DNA of 64,000 nt from Hexactinellida sp. DTS-2022 (Eukaryota > Porifera > Hexactinellida), in assembly GCA_028753945.1 (NCBI GenBank), contig JAPNXP010000005.1:4030001-4094000 (forward strand), in the 5' to 3' direction. The position numbers were made by a program, and so were the translations under genes. A model generated the notes under the pieces. That model searched no databases. It worked only from the letters and a program-made list of their open reading frames with translations, and was not told the origin of the DNA. Below are positions 1 through 13,197 of the stretch, piece after piece. Position 1 is the stretch's first letter, and every line of letters starts with the position of its first letter.

Positions 1-1
1 G

Positions 2-1234
2 TGTAAGTCTTTAGTTGCACACTCAGGCTGTTATAATGGCGCTAGGATCGAGATATTGATTCTACAGTTCTATGATCCCATGATAATAGATAAGCCTATC
101 GTGGTAATGTCTATATACCGATCACCACATTCCCCTATGAAGGAATTTTACTCTGAGCTTGATCAGGTTCTAAGTAAAATTGATAACTCTGATCCCTTGA
201 TAATTACTGGGGACTTCAATTTAGATTTATTTGCGCGATCTCCTGAGAGAGATACCTTGATAAAGTATTTTGCAAATAAAGGGATGATACAATCTTTGTC
301 TGGAGTATCCACTAACTATGGATCTCAGCTGGATTGTGTATTCACTAAAAACTTGACCTGTTCATCTGATTTTTATGAATCATACTTTAGTGATCATAAG
401 CCAATGTTGTTTTCTCTTGGAACTGGTGTTAGTGACTGTAGTAATGTGGATAATCAACCAATTATATCACATGCTACTAGTCAACATGATATCATTGATA
501 TTGACCATATACCAAATGATAATACAACCAAGGATATTCAGGATGTAATTGTTAGTCATGTGTCCATCCCTACTCCTTTGCTGCCTCCTGTAATTATATA
601 TGATAATGCTAATTCTTTCACGTTTGCAATGAGACAGTCATTAGCACAATGTATTAATCTACAGAGAATACCTTTAAGACCGACTAACTATACTGGGTCT
701 AGAGTCTCAGCTACTGGTTATTATGATTTTATGCGTACAAATGTAAGAGATCGGTTTAATTTCAGGATAGTTCCTGTAACAAGTGATGGGAATTGTTTCT
801 TTAGAACATTGTCTCACATAATCTTCGGTGATGAAAGTGAGCATCATAATATCCGTGGTTCTTTAATAGACACATTTGAACAAAGTCCTTATGTTGCTGC
901 TTTCTGTGGCATCCAAGGCTATAATGCAGTTACTATTCAGCAACACTTGAGTAATATGAAGCGTAATTACTCATGGGGAACTCTGAATGAACTTATTATG
1001 TTTGGAATCTTAGCTGGTATTAATGTGAATTACATTAATGCTGTTGTTACAGACCCTTCTAAGTGAGTAATAACTGATGTGTCTACTGAGAATACTCTTG
1101 GTAAACCAAGTGATCCAATATATGGAGGGAGACACCTTGTTGTGTTGTTTCATAGTATTAATTTCTCTGGATCTTGTTCTAATCATTATGACGCATTGTA
1201 TCCTGTTAATAATGCTCATAATTCTGTTTATTAA
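2..1234 (+). pseudogene. Endonuclease-OTU protease protein, C-terminal part of a Helentron-like element
   Basis: The frame is open from the window edge, so the 5' part is missing. The first ~120 residues are the C-terminal half of an endonuclease/exonuclease/phosphatase domain of the AP/CR1 type, with GDFNLD and SDHKPM motifs. After a linker comes an OTU-type cysteine protease: SDGNCFFR with Cys at codon 247 counted from base 56, then SWGTLNEL. An in-frame TGA at 1064-1066 interrupts the OTU domain. The same frame continues to TAA at 1232-1234 and includes the NHYDALYP segment that carries the expected catalytic His. One nonsense change therefore removes the His. Endonuclease plus OTU in one protein is known from Helentron-type rolling-circle transposons; the Rep and helicase parts would lie upstream. 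The repeats just downstream fit a Helentron tail. Family placement is inference; the domain calls are strong. Confidence 0.8.
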
Positions 1235-1282
1235 GAATATGTTGATACCTATTTATGTATTGGATGCATATTGAGTACACAT

Positions 1283-1975
1283 TGGTGCAATAAGACCCGG
1301 CTTGTAGAACAAAGGTCATGAGTGATGACCAGGCTTGTAGAACAAGATGTAACACTTTAATTAGTATTACATAGTGTCTTACTCTCATGTCACTTGAGTT
1401 TTGGCACAAGTGTGTAGTAAGACTGGCTTGTAGAACAAGGATGCAGAAAGGCCTGGCTAGTAGAACAAGTGTGTATCACTTTAATTAGTGTTACACAGTG
1501 TCTCTAACACTTGGGCATGAACAAGTGTGTAAGAGTACATGGCTTGTAGAACAGCGTGTAATTTATGTAGTTACACTGAGTCTTAGCATCAGGTTTGTAG
1601 AACAGGCGTGTAACACTTTTATTAGTGTTACTCAGAGTCTTATAGCACCTGAGTTACGTGTACGTATTTATCGATTTCTGATTATACGTGTATAGCTTTA
1701 TTTTGTATATTGGAGATGTGTACAATTGATATATTTATCTGGGCTTGGTTCTGTCCGCTATACTAGTACTGGTTTAAGTGTATAACATTGTATGTGTATA
1801 CAAGATACCTAGCTTGAAGTAAGTGTGTTTACACCTGGCTTGTTTACAAGTGTGTAGAGAGACCTGGCTTGAGCAATCAAGTGTCTTATATTTACACCTG
1901 GCTTGTCTACAAGTGTGTAGATAGACCTGGCTTGAGAAATCAAGTGTCTAGGAACACCTGGCTTACGTGATTCAA
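1283..1975 (+). repeat. Subterminal repeats downstream of the endonuclease-OTU gene
   Basis: GGCTTGTAGAACAAG-like words recur about six times between 1290 and 1600, interleaved with a small palindrome (CACTTTAATTAGTGTTAC type) at about 1350, 1469 and 1611. From 1830 to 1955 the words become CACCTGGCTTGTYTACAAG and ACCTGGCTTGAGNAATCAAG, each a short hairpin. This looks like the repeat-rich, hairpin-forming 3' tail of the element. I cannot fix its exact terminus. Confidence 0.6.
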
Positions 1976-2330
1976 GTAGGTATACTAAACGGGTTTGTAA
2001 TAGTATAGAGTGTAGAACTCATTGTTGTTTTTTTCCAAATTTTGATTGAATTCTCTTGAGAATTGATTTTGGGGAAAATCGGGGAAAAGGTACTGAGGTG
2101 TGTCCCAAGTGCACCCACTGATTCCTATCAGCAGCCCTTGAGGGACCGAATTGAAATTCTTCATAGATTTCAAACAGTATTCTGTATGGTGAATTCAAAT
2201 AATGAATCTTAATTTAGGTTAAATTATTGGTTAATTATGAATTAAGGTGGTATTTCAAATACGTATTAACGAATATACTTATTGCACAATACGTACGTAT
2301 ATTACATGTAATGTTCCGCCTATGCAGAGA
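1976..2330. other. Intervening sequence without recognisable gene
   Basis: No convincing coding potential. The stretch between the tail repeats and the array to the right holds a short CAAGTGCACCC region but no structure I can name. Confidence 0.4.
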
Positions 2331-2881
2331 AAAAATCTATAATTACAAACATGTTTATTATCATTTTTTCTCGGTAGACGGTGCCCTGGCCAGAGCTTTG
2401 TCTGGTCCATAACTCAAAAAATGTTATACTTAACCTCCAATTCACAAAACTCTGCGTCTGATGGGAGAAGAAAATTTTTAATAATGGGTTTAATTTCTGC
2501 CATAAATGGGGGTTGAAATTTCTTTGTTTACTCACACTTCAGTTTCAGTAAAAGTGTTAAATCTAATTCCATTGTTTCAACTTGTAATAATTATATTGAT
2601 TTAACTTGTTAAATCTTACTCTATTGTTTCAACTTGCGATAATTAAATTGATTCAACTTATAAATTCCAGCTGGCTTCTATTTAATTGTAGCATTACTAT
2701 ACAGTGGATTAAATAAAATAATATAATATAAGGAATTTGTTGACTTTACTCAACTCACCGGGGATAACATTGCTAAATTAAATAACTAATAATATAATTT
2801 ATTATCAATACAAAATCCTTGTGACTCGGACCAATTAAAAAATGGTTCTTGACACCTTGAGGCGATGATGACTTGGCGAAA

Positions 2882-3007
2882 AAAAATCCAAAATTGCAGC
2901 CTGTGATGACAGCATGTTCCTTTGGAGGCACTATCAATAAACAACCAACAAAAATATAGTGCCACCAAAGGAACATGCGTCGGCACAGGCTGCAATTTTG
3001 GATTTTT
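2882..3007. repeat. Hairpin repeat copy 1
   Basis: Arms run from AATCCAAAATTGCAGCCTGT to its complement, with a ~20-base loop around 2938-2957. The left arm reads GATGACAGCATG where most copies have GCCGACAGCATG. Confidence 0.85.
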
Positions 3008-3062
3008 ATTACTGTGCCGACTATACTATAGTATAGTGGCCCAGTATTGGTCTTAGTGCCTT
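3008..3062. repeat. ACTGTGCCGACTATACTATAG palindrome block, copy 1
   Basis: Contains the perfect palindrome ACTATACTATAGTATAGT followed by GGCCCAGTATTGG. The block is attached to the right end of the hairpin and recurs near 5900 and three times at 7157-7370. Confidence 0.7.
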
Positions 3063-4146
3063 GGTTATTATTTTCCTTCCGTATCCTCTCCACAGAACAG
3101 AGTTTTATTAACTAAGAGCCCAAATTTTCAGGATATGTGTCTCATGGGTTACAGATGTGCACCTGGGGTCACGTTTTTTTATCACATTTATTTGGCCACA
3201 TTTTTGCACCTGTTTAATATTAGAAAAAGAACAATAAATATCCGCTAATATTTAATTTATATGCATTCGATAGAGAATTAAATTCTACACCTTTTCACAG
3301 TGCACGAATTTTTAAATTGGGCTTCGTTTGTTCCACAATTGAGTTGGAAATTTCCTTTGTTTACTAACACTTCAGTTCAGTTGAAAGTGTTAAATGTAAT
3401 TCTATTGTTTCAACTTGTGATTATTATATTGATTCAACTTGTGAGATCGAGTAGGCTTCTATTTTCCAATTGAAAACTAAGATTATTGATTTCAATAACA
3501 ACGACAGATTATGTGATTATATTTACTTCTGCAAGAATACTCTTGCACTGTTAATATACTGACGTAATTAATTATAATTAATTAAGTCAGTATATGACTT
3601 ATATAGATGCTCCCAATTTGTTTATTAGGCGTTATCGAGTGTGCGGAATTGAAATTTGATAGCCAAATAAATTAATTTATTATTTATGACAAAATAATTA
3701 AACTTAATAAATATAAGTTGACATTGAAATTGGTGTTAAATTATAAATATTATTAATAATTATTTATACTAATTAATTAAATATCATAAATCTCAGAGAT
3801 CATAGAAGATAGAAACAAACTTTCAATTTATCAATTGGTCCTTATGGTACGTGCCACCTATACAAGTGGGTCTTGACACCTTGAGGTGATGATGACATCG
3901 TTAAAAAAATGTGTTTTTACAATTTTGCTAATTCGATATTTAAAATAGGTTAGTTGATGTTGGGTGATGACCCAACACTCACATAAAATATGCTGAGTCA
4001 TTAGCTATTATATTCTACTCAAACTTGAATATCTCTAAAATGAAGTGAACTAAAAGGAAACTTCCACCACTCTAAGGGTCGTATCATTCTGAAACACCTT
4101 TCTGAAATAATTTAACACCTTTATAGTGATGATGAATTGGCGGAAA

Positions 4147-4274
4147 AAAAAAATCCAAAATTGCAGCTTGCGCCGACAGCATGTTTCTTTGGAGGCACTA
4201 TCAATAAACTACCAACAAAATATAGTGCCACCAAAGGAGCATGCGTCGGCACAGGCTGCAATTTTGGATTTTTA
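4147..4274. repeat. Hairpin repeat copy 2
   Basis: Inverted arms with loop near 4202-4222. Left arm TTGCAGCTTGCGCCGACAGC, right arm CGTCGGCACAGGCTGCAA. Confidence 0.85.
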
Positions 4275-5415
4275 TTTGTTATCCGTGGCCACTCCACAGA
4301 ACAGAGTTTTATCAACTAAGAGCCCAAATTTTTAGGATGGGTGTCTCATGGGTTACAGATGTGCACCTGGGGTTACGATTTTTGATTAACAAATTTTGGA
4401 CACATGTTTAACACCTTTCAAAATTTGTCTGGACCATAACTCAAGAAATGTTTTACTAAACCCCCAATTTTTATTTCATCTTTGGATTCATCTTCAAATT
4501 CTGCGTCTGATGGGTGAAGAAATTTTTAGTAATGGGTTTAATTTCTGCCATAAATGGGGGTTGAAATTTATTTGTTTACTCACACTTCAATTTCAGTAAA
4601 ACTGTTAAATCTAATTCCATTGTTTCAACTTGTAATAATTATATTGATTAAACTTGTTAAATCTTACACTATTGTTTAAACTTGCGATAATTATATTGAT
4701 TCCACTTGTGAAATCGAGTAGGCTTCTATTTTCTATTTGAAAACTAAGATTTTACATTCCACAACAACGACAGATTATGTATTATATTTACTTCTGCTTA
4801 GAATATTCTTGCACAATGGATACATGACATATTTAATTCTAATTAATTAGCTCTGTGTTTAATGTATAGAGATGGTTCCAACTTCCAAATAGATTATTGG
4901 GATTATCGAGTGCGCTGAATTCAAATATGATAGTGAAATTCAATTTAAGTGAATAATTATTGCAAAAGATTGAACTTAATATATTTTGATGTACATAATA
5001 TTGGTGTTAAATTATTAATAGATTAATTAAATATTTATACTAATTATCTAAATTTCATTAATCTCAGAAATGATATAAGATAGAAACAAACTTTAAATTT
5101 ATCAATTGGTCCTTATGGCACGTACCACCTATACAAGTGGATCTTGACACCTTAAGGTGATGATGACATCGCCAAAAAAATGTATTTTTATAATTTTGTG
5201 AATTAAATAATTCGCATGGATTGGATGGAGTTGGGTGAACACCCAACACGCACTTTAAGAAATGCTGAATCATCACAGATTATATTCTACTTTAAACTTG
5301 AATATCTCTCAAATAAAGTGAGCTAAATGGAGACTTCCAACTCACTAAGGGTCGTTGCCTTTTGAAACACCTTTCTGAAATAATTTAACACCTTCATAGT
5401 GATGATGACATGGCG

Positions 5416-5541
5416 AAAAAAATCCAAAATTGCAGCCTGTGCCAACAGCATGTTCCTTTGGAGGCACTATCAATAAACAACCACAAAATATAGTGCCACC
5501 AAAGGAACATGCGTCGGCACAGGCTGCAATTTTGGATTTTT
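5416..5541. repeat. Hairpin repeat copy 3
   Basis: Inverted arms with loop near 5471-5488. A separate repeat begins just past its right end. Confidence 0.85.
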
Positions 5542-5554
5542 TTATTATTAGGCC

Positions 5555-5899
5555 ACATAAAATAAGTTACTTGTTTATCATCCATATTTTTCGAGAAAAT
5601 TGGGACGGCGGACGGGATTATATTTTTATTTTTCATTCCCATTAATATGCAAATAACATCATCCTATGCCAAAAATAAATATAAATTTTTAATTTAATTA
5701 GAAAATAACATGACAATGCCCAAATAATTAAAGTAATGCTCTAAAATATAGGACTTATTAAAAATTTATGCATAGTAGGTACTTTACACAAGTTTATTGC
5801 TTATATTTTGTACGATTATGTTCACAAGATAATAACAAAATAGATCCGGACGGATAGTAAAAATTGGGGCGGGCGGGGATGATAAACAAGTAATTTATT
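5555..5899. mobile_element. Small inverted-repeat element inside the array
   Basis: The left end reads AAATAAGTTACTTGTTTATC and the right end is its near complement (GATAAACAAGTAATTTATT), enclosing ~300 bp of AT-rich sequence. It sits between a hairpin and the ACTATAC palindrome block, which lie side by side elsewhere, so it looks inserted. A damaged relative lies at 49725-49805. Confidence 0.55.
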
Positions 5900-7031
5900 A
5901 CTGTGCCGACTATACTATAGTATAGTGGCCCAGTTCTAATCTTAGTGCTTTGGTTAGTTATTAGTCCGTAGCCTCTCTACTGAACAGAGTTTTACTAACT
6001 AAGAGCCCAAATTTTCAGGATATGTGTCTCATGGGTTACAGATGTGCACCTGGGGTCACGTTTTATTATCACATTTTTTTGGACACATTTTTGCACCTGT
6101 TTAATATTAGAAAAAGAACAATAAATAGTGCGCGAATATTCTATTTATATGCATTCGATAGAGAATTAAATTCTACACCTTTTCACAGTGCACGAATTTT
6201 CAAATTGTACTTAGTTTGTGCCACAATTGAGTTGCAAGTTTCCCTTGTTTACTAACACTTCAGTTCAATTGAAAGTGTTAAATCTAATTCTATTGTTTCA
6301 ACTCGTTATTATTATATTGATTCAACTTGTGAGATCGAGTAGGCTTCTATTTTCCAATTGAAAACTAAGATTCTACATTCCATAACAACGACAGATTATG
6401 TGATTATATTTCCTTCTGCAAGAATACTCTTGCACTGTTAATATACTGACGTAATTAATAATAATTAATTAAGTCAGTATATGACTTATATAGATGCTCC
6501 CAATTTGTTTATTAGGGGTTATCGAGTGTGCGGAATTGAAATTTGATAGCCAAATTAATTAATTAATTATTTATGACAAAATAATTAAACTTAATAAATA
6601 TAAGTTGACATTGAAATTGGTGTTAAATTATAAATATTATTAATAATTATTTATACTAATTAATTAAATATCATAAATCTCAGAGATCATAGAAGATAGA
6701 AACAAACTTTCAAATTATCAATTGGTCCTTATGGCAAGTGCCACCTATACAAGTGGGTCTTGACACTTTGAGGTGATGATGACATCGTAAAAAAAATGAG
6801 TTTTCACAATTTTGTGAATTATATAATTCAAATGGGTCGGTTCGTTTTGGGTGATGACCCAGAGCTCACATAAAAAAAGCTGAGTCATCAGCTATTATAT
6901 TCTACTGAAACTTGAATATCTTTGAAATGAAGTGAGCATAAAAGAAATTTACAACTCACTAAGGGTCGTTGCCTTTTGAAACACCTTTCTGAAATAATTT
7001 AACACCTTCGTAGTGATGATGACATGGCGGA

Positions 7032-7157
7032 AAAAAAATCCAAAATTGCAGCCTGTGCCGACAGCATGTTCCATAGGAGGCACTATCAATAAACCACACC
7101 AAAATATAGTGCCACCAAAGGAACATGCGTCGGCACAGGCTGCAATTTTGGATTTTT
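7032..7157. repeat. Hairpin repeat copy 4
   Basis: Near-perfect inverted arms. The left arm has CATAGGAGG in place of CTTTGGAGG; loop near 7087-7104. Confidence 0.85.
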
Positions 7158-7370
7158 ACTGTGCCGACTATACTATAGTATAGTGGCCCAGTATTGGAAT
7201 CACTGCCTTTATTATTATTTTTTTACTGTGCCGACTATACTATAGTATAGTGGCCCAGTATTAGAATCACTGCCTTTATTATTTTTATTATTATTTTTTA
7301 CTGTGCCGACTATACTATAGTATAGTGGCCCAGTATTGGAATCACTGCCTTTATTATTATTATTATTATT
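7157..7370. repeat. Three tandem copies of the ACTATACTATAGTATAGT block
   Basis: Starts at about 7157, 7225 and 7299, each followed by GGCCCAGTATT and a (TTA)n stretch. This is a local expansion of the single block found at 3008 and 5900. Confidence 0.8.
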
Positions 7371-8678
7371 TATATTATTATTTTTTCTCCGTAGACGGTG
7401 CCCTGGCCAGAGCTTTATGGTTGATGGGCTGAAACTTGGCATGTAGGTTCGGAGTCGACGTCTAATTTGCACCTGGGGTTACGATTTTTTATTAACAAAT
7501 TTTTGACACATCTTTAACACCTTTCAAATTTTGTCTGGTCCATAACTCAAAAGTTGTTTTACTAAACCCCCAAATTTTATTTCACATTTGGACTCGCCAT
7601 AGAATTCTGCGTCTGATGGGACAAGAAAGTTTCGCATAAAGGGGTCAATTTCTGCCATAAATGGGCGTTGAAATTTCTTTGTTTACTCACACTTCAATTT
7701 CAGTAAAACTGTGAAATCTAATTCCATTGTTTCAACTTGTAATAATTATATTGATTTAACTTGTTAAATCCTACTCTATTGATTCAACTTGCGATAATTA
7801 TATTGATTCAACTTATAAATTCCAGCTGGCTTCTATTTAATTGTAGCATTACTATACAATGGATTAAATTAAATTAATTTATATAAGGAATTTGTTGACT
7901 TTACTCAACTAACCGTGGATAACATTGCTAAAATAAATAACTAATAATTTAATTTATTATCATTAAGTAATGAATGAATGGCATTAAACTAAAGATGGTT
8001 TATGATAGAACCGTTAAGATTTTACATTCCACAACAACGACAGATTAAGTGATTATATTTATTTCGGCGAGAATATTCTTTTTGCACAATTAATGTACTG
8101 ACGTAATTTATTATAATTAATTCCTTTTGTATTTAACTTATAGAATTTTCCAATTGGATTATTGGGGTTATCGAGTGCGCTGAATTCAAATATGATAGTG
8201 AAATTCGATTTAAATTAATAATAAGTGCAAATAATTGAACTGTATTTATTTTGCTGTACATAATAATGGTGTTAAATTATTAATTTATTAATTAAATATT
8301 TATACTAATTAGGTAAATTTCATTAATCTCAGAGATGATACAAGATAGAAACAAACTTTCAATTTATCAATTGGTCCTTATGCCAGGTACCACCTATACA
8401 AGTGGGTCTTGACACCTTGAGGTGATGATGACATCGTTAAAAAAATGTATTTTTACAATTTTGTGAATTAAATAATTCGCATGGGTTGGTTGGAGTTGGG
8501 TGAATACCCAACACGCACTTAAAAAATGCTGAGTCATCACAGATTATATTCTACTGAAACTTGAATATCTCTCAAATGAATTGAGCTAAATGGAAACTTC
8601 CGCCACTCTAAGGGTCGATGCCTTCTGTAACACCTTTTGATATATTTTAACACCTTCATAGTGATGATGACATGGCGG

Positions 8679-8807
8679 AAAAAAATCCAAAATTGCAGCT
8701 GTGCTGACAGCATGTCCCATTGGAGGCACTATCAATAAACCACCACCAAAATATAGTGCCACCAAAGGAACATGCGTCGGCACAGCTGCAATTTTGGATT
8801 ATTTTTT
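8679..8807. repeat. Hairpin repeat copy 5
   Basis: Inverted arms with shortened CACAGCTGCAATTTTGG on the right. The matching base is also missing on the left (GCAGCTGTGC), so the change is compensated on both arms. Confidence 0.85.
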
Positions 8808-9940
8808 TTTCTCCGTAGACGGTGCCCTGGCCAGAGCTTTATAGTTGATGGGCTGAAACTTGGCATGTAGGTGCGTATGGACCGTCTAATTTGCACCTGG
8901 GGTTACGATTTTTTATTAACAAATTTTTGACACATCTTTAACACCTTTCAAAATTTGTCTGGTCAATAACTCAAAATATGTTTTACTAAACCCCCAAATT
9001 TTATTTCATATTTGGATTCGCCAAAAAATTCTGCGTCTGATGGGAGAATAAATTTTCCAATAAAGTGGTCAATTTCTGCCATAAATGGGGGTTGAAATTT
9101 CTTTGTTTACTCACACTTCAATTTCAGTAAAGTGTTAAATCTAATTCCATTGTTTCAACTTGTAATAATTATATTGATTTAACTTGTTAAATCCTACTCT
9201 AGTGATTCAACTTGCTATAATTATATTGATTTAACTTGTGAATTCAAGCTGGCTTCTATTTTGCAATTGAAAATTAAGATTATATATTTCATAACAACGA
9301 CATATTATGTGATTATATTTACTTCTGCGAAAATATAATTGCACTGTTAATATACTGACGTAATTAATTATAAATAATTCAGTTTGTATTTAACTTATAT
9401 AGAAGCTTCCAATTTGTATATTAGAGGTTATCGAGTGTGCGGAATTGAAATTTGATAGATAAATTAATTAATTAATTATTTATGACAAAATAATTTAACT
9501 TAATAATTGTAGGTTGACATTGAAATTGGTGTTATATTATAAATAATATTAATAATTATTTATACTAATTAATTAAATATCATAAATCTCAGAATTCAAA
9601 TAAGATAGAAACAAACTTCCAATTTATCAATTGATCCTTATGCCACGTAACACCTCTACAAATGGGTATTGACACCTTGAGGTGATGATGACATCGTAAA
9701 AAAAATGTGTTTTTACAATTTTGTTAATTCGATATTTAAAATGGGTTAGTTGAAGTTGGGTGATGACCCAACACTCACATAAAAAATGCTGAGTCATCAG
9801 CTATTATATTCTACTCAAACTTGAATATCTCTAAAATGAAGTGAACTTAATGGAAACTTCCACCACTCTAAGGGTCGATGCCTTCTGTAACACCTTTTTG
9901 AAATAATTTAACACCTTCATAGTGATGATGACATGGCGGA

Positions 9941-10070
9941 AAAAAAAATCCAAAATTGCAGACTGTGCCGACAGCATGTTCCTTTGGAGGCACTACCAAT
10001 AAATCACGACCAAAATATAGTGCCACCAAAGGAACATGCGTCGGCACAGTCTGCAATTTTGGATTTTTTT
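9941..10070. repeat. Hairpin repeat copy 6
   Basis: Both arms carry the same paired variant (GCAGACTGTGCC on the left, GGCACAGTCTGC on the right). Pairing is therefore kept while sequence changes. Confidence 0.85.
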
Positions 10071-10800
10071 TAATTTATTATCAATAAGTAATGAATGAAT
10101 GGCATTAAACTAAAGATGGTTTATGATAGAACCGTTAAGATTTTACATACCACAACAACGACAGATTATGTGATTATATTTACTTCTGCGTTAATATTAT
10201 TGCACTGTTAATATACTGACGTAATTAATTATAATTAATTCAGTCAGTATATGACTTATATAGATGCTTCCAATTTGTTTATTAGGGGTTATCGAGTGTG
10301 CGGAATTGAAATTTGATGGACAAATTAATTAATTTATTATTTATGACAAAATAATTAAACTTAATAAAAATAAGTTGAGATTGAAATTGGTGTTAAATTA
10401 TAAATAATATTAATAATTATATATACTAATTAATTAAATATCATAAATCTCAGAGATCATAGAAGATAGAAACAAACTTTCAATTTATCAATTGGTCCTT
10501 ATGGCACGTGCCACCTATACAAGTGGGTCTTGACACCTTGAGGTGATGATGACATCGTTAAAAAAATGTGTTTTTACAATTTTGTTAATTCGATATTAAA
10601 AATGGGTTAGTTCATGTTGGGTGATGACCCAACACTCACATAAAAAATGCTGAGTCATCAATTGTTATATTCTACTCAAACTTGAATATCGCTAAAAGGA
10701 AGTGAACAAAAACGAAACTTCCACCACTCTAAGGGTCGATGCCTTCTGTAACACCTTTTTGAAATGATTTAACACCTTTATAGTGATGATGACTTGGCGA

Positions 10801-10928
10801 AAAAAAAATCCAAAATTGCATCCTGTGCCGACAGCATGTTCCATTGGAGGCACTATCAATAAACCACCAACAAAATATAGTGCCACCCAAGGAACATGCG
10901 TCGGCACAGGATGCAATTTTGTTTTTTT
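10801..10928. repeat. Hairpin repeat copy 7
   Basis: Again a paired variant on both arms (GCATCCTGTGCC and GGCACAGGATGC). Confidence 0.85.
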
Positions 10929-11641
10929 CTCCGTAGACGGTGCCCTGGCCAGAGCTTTAGAGTTGATGGGCTAAAACTTGGCATGTAGGTGCGTATGGAC
11001 CGTCTAATTTGCACCTGGGGTTACGATTTTTGATTAACCAATTTTGGACACATTTTTAACACCTTTCAAAATTTGTCTGGACCATAACTAAAAAAATGTT
11101 TTACTAAACCCCCAAATTTAATTGCATATTTGGATTCCCCATAAAATTCTGCGTCTGATGGGTGAAGAAAATTTTCAATAAATGGTTTAATTTCTGCCAT
11201 AAATGGGGGTTGAAATTTCTTTGTTTACTCACACTTCAATTTCAGTAAAGTGTTAAATCTAATTCCATTGTTTCAACTTGTAATAATTATATTGATTTAA
11301 CTTGTTAAATCCTACTCTAGAGATTCAACTTGCGATAATTATATTGATTTAACTTATAGATTCCAGCTGGCGTCTATTTAATTGTAGTATTACTATACAA
11401 TGCAATGGATAAAATAATATAATATAATATAAGGAATTTGTTGACTTAACTCATTCACCGTGGATAACATTGCTAAAATAAATTACTACTAATATATTTT
11501 ATTATCAATACAAAATGAATGAATGGCAATAAACTCTAGATGGTTTATGATAGAAACAAACTTCAAATTCAACAATCGTTACTTGTGACTCCGACCACTT
11601 AACAAATGGTTCTTCACACCTTGGGCGTTGATGACTTGGCG

Positions 11642-11770
11642 AAAAAAATCCAAAATTGCAGCCTGCGCCGACAGCATGTTCCTTTGGAGGCACTATCAAT
11701 AAACCACCAACAAAATATAGTACAACCAAAGGAACATGCGTCGGCACAGGCTGCAATTTTGGATTGTTTT
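11642..11770. repeat. Hairpin repeat copy 8
   Basis: Left arm GCAGCCTGCGCCGACAGC, right arm CGTCGGCACAGGCTGC; loop near 11697-11715. Confidence 0.85.
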
Positions 11771-13065
11771 ATTTTTATTATTTCTCCGTAGCAGGTGCCC
11801 TGGCCACACCTGTATACATTGAGGGCTGAAACTTGGCATGTAGTTGCGGAGTGACCGTCTAATTTGCACCTGGGGTAACGATTTTTTATCAAATGATTTC
11901 AACATCTATTTAAACTAATTATAGCTCTTAACATGAAATAATTAATATTGAGCTTGATAAAATTTACATGTACGGATAGAGAATTAAATTCTACACCTTT
12001 TCACAGTGCACGAATTTTTAAATTGGGTTTCGTTAGTGCCGCAATAGAGTTGCAAGTTTCCTTTCTTTACTAACACTTCACTTCCATTGGAAGTGTTAAA
12101 TCTAATTCTATTGTTTCAACTTGTAATAATTATATTGATTTAACTTGTTAAATCCTACTCTAGTGATTCAACTTGCGATTATTATATTGATTTAACTTAT
12201 AAATTCCAGCTGGCTTCTATTTAATTCTAGTATTACTAGTATACAATGTATTAAATTAAATAATATAATATAAGGAATTTGTTGACTCAACTCAACCAAC
12301 CATGGATAACATTGCTAAAATACATAACTAATAATATAACTTATTATCAATACATAATGAATGAATGGCATTAAACTAAAGATGGTTTATGATAGAACCG
12401 TTAAGATTTACATTCCACAACAACGACAGATTAAGTGATTATATTTATTTCGGCGAGAATATTCTTGCACAATTAATGTACTGACATAATTAATTATAAT
12501 TAATTCCTTTTGTATTTAACTTATAGACGGTTCCAATTGGATTATTGGGGTTATCGAGTGCGTGGAATTCAAATATTATAGTGAAATTCAATTTAAATTA
12601 ATAATAATTGCAAATAATTGAACTTAATTTATTTTGCTGTACATAATTAAATAATGGTGTTAAATTATTAATAAATTAATTAAATATTTAGACAAATTAG
12701 CCAAATTTGATAAATCTCAGAGATTATACAAGATGGAGACAAACTTCCAATTTATCAATTGATCCTTATGGCACGGGCCACCTATACAAGTGGGTCTTGA
12801 CACCTTGAGGTGACGATGACATCGTCAAAAAAATGTATTTTACAATTTTGTGAATTATATAATTCGCATGGGTTGGTTGGAGTTGGGTGAATACCCAACA
12901 CGCACTTTAAAAATGCTGAGTCATCACAGATTATATTCTACTGAAACTTGAATATCTCTCAAATGAAGTGAGCTAAATGGAAACTTCCACCACTCTAAGG
13001 GTCGTTGCCTACTGAAACACCTTTCTGAAATAATTTAACACCTTCATAGTGATGATGACTAGGCG

Positions 13066-13197
13066 AAAAAAAATCCAAAATTGCAGCTTGTGCGGACAGC
13101 ATGTTCCTTTGGAGGCACTATCAATAAACCACCACCAAAATATAGTGCCACCAAAGGAACATGCGTCGGCACAGGCTGCAATTTTGGATTTTTTTTA
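13066..13197. repeat. Hairpin repeat copy 9, right edge of the array
   Basis: Last hairpin of the block. To its right the sequence is unrelated to the repeat unit. Confidence 0.85.

Noticed and set aside
1283-1975. tRNA-like or riboswitch structures in the CTTGTAGAACAAG repeats
   Set aside because: The hairpins are simple repeated words without cloverleaf or box A/B order.
2882-13197. Regularly spaced hairpins resembling a CRISPR array
   Set aside because: Repeats are ~125 bp with 0.84-1.65 kb repeated, not unique, spacers, and there are no cas-type genes; the DNA is eukaryotic.
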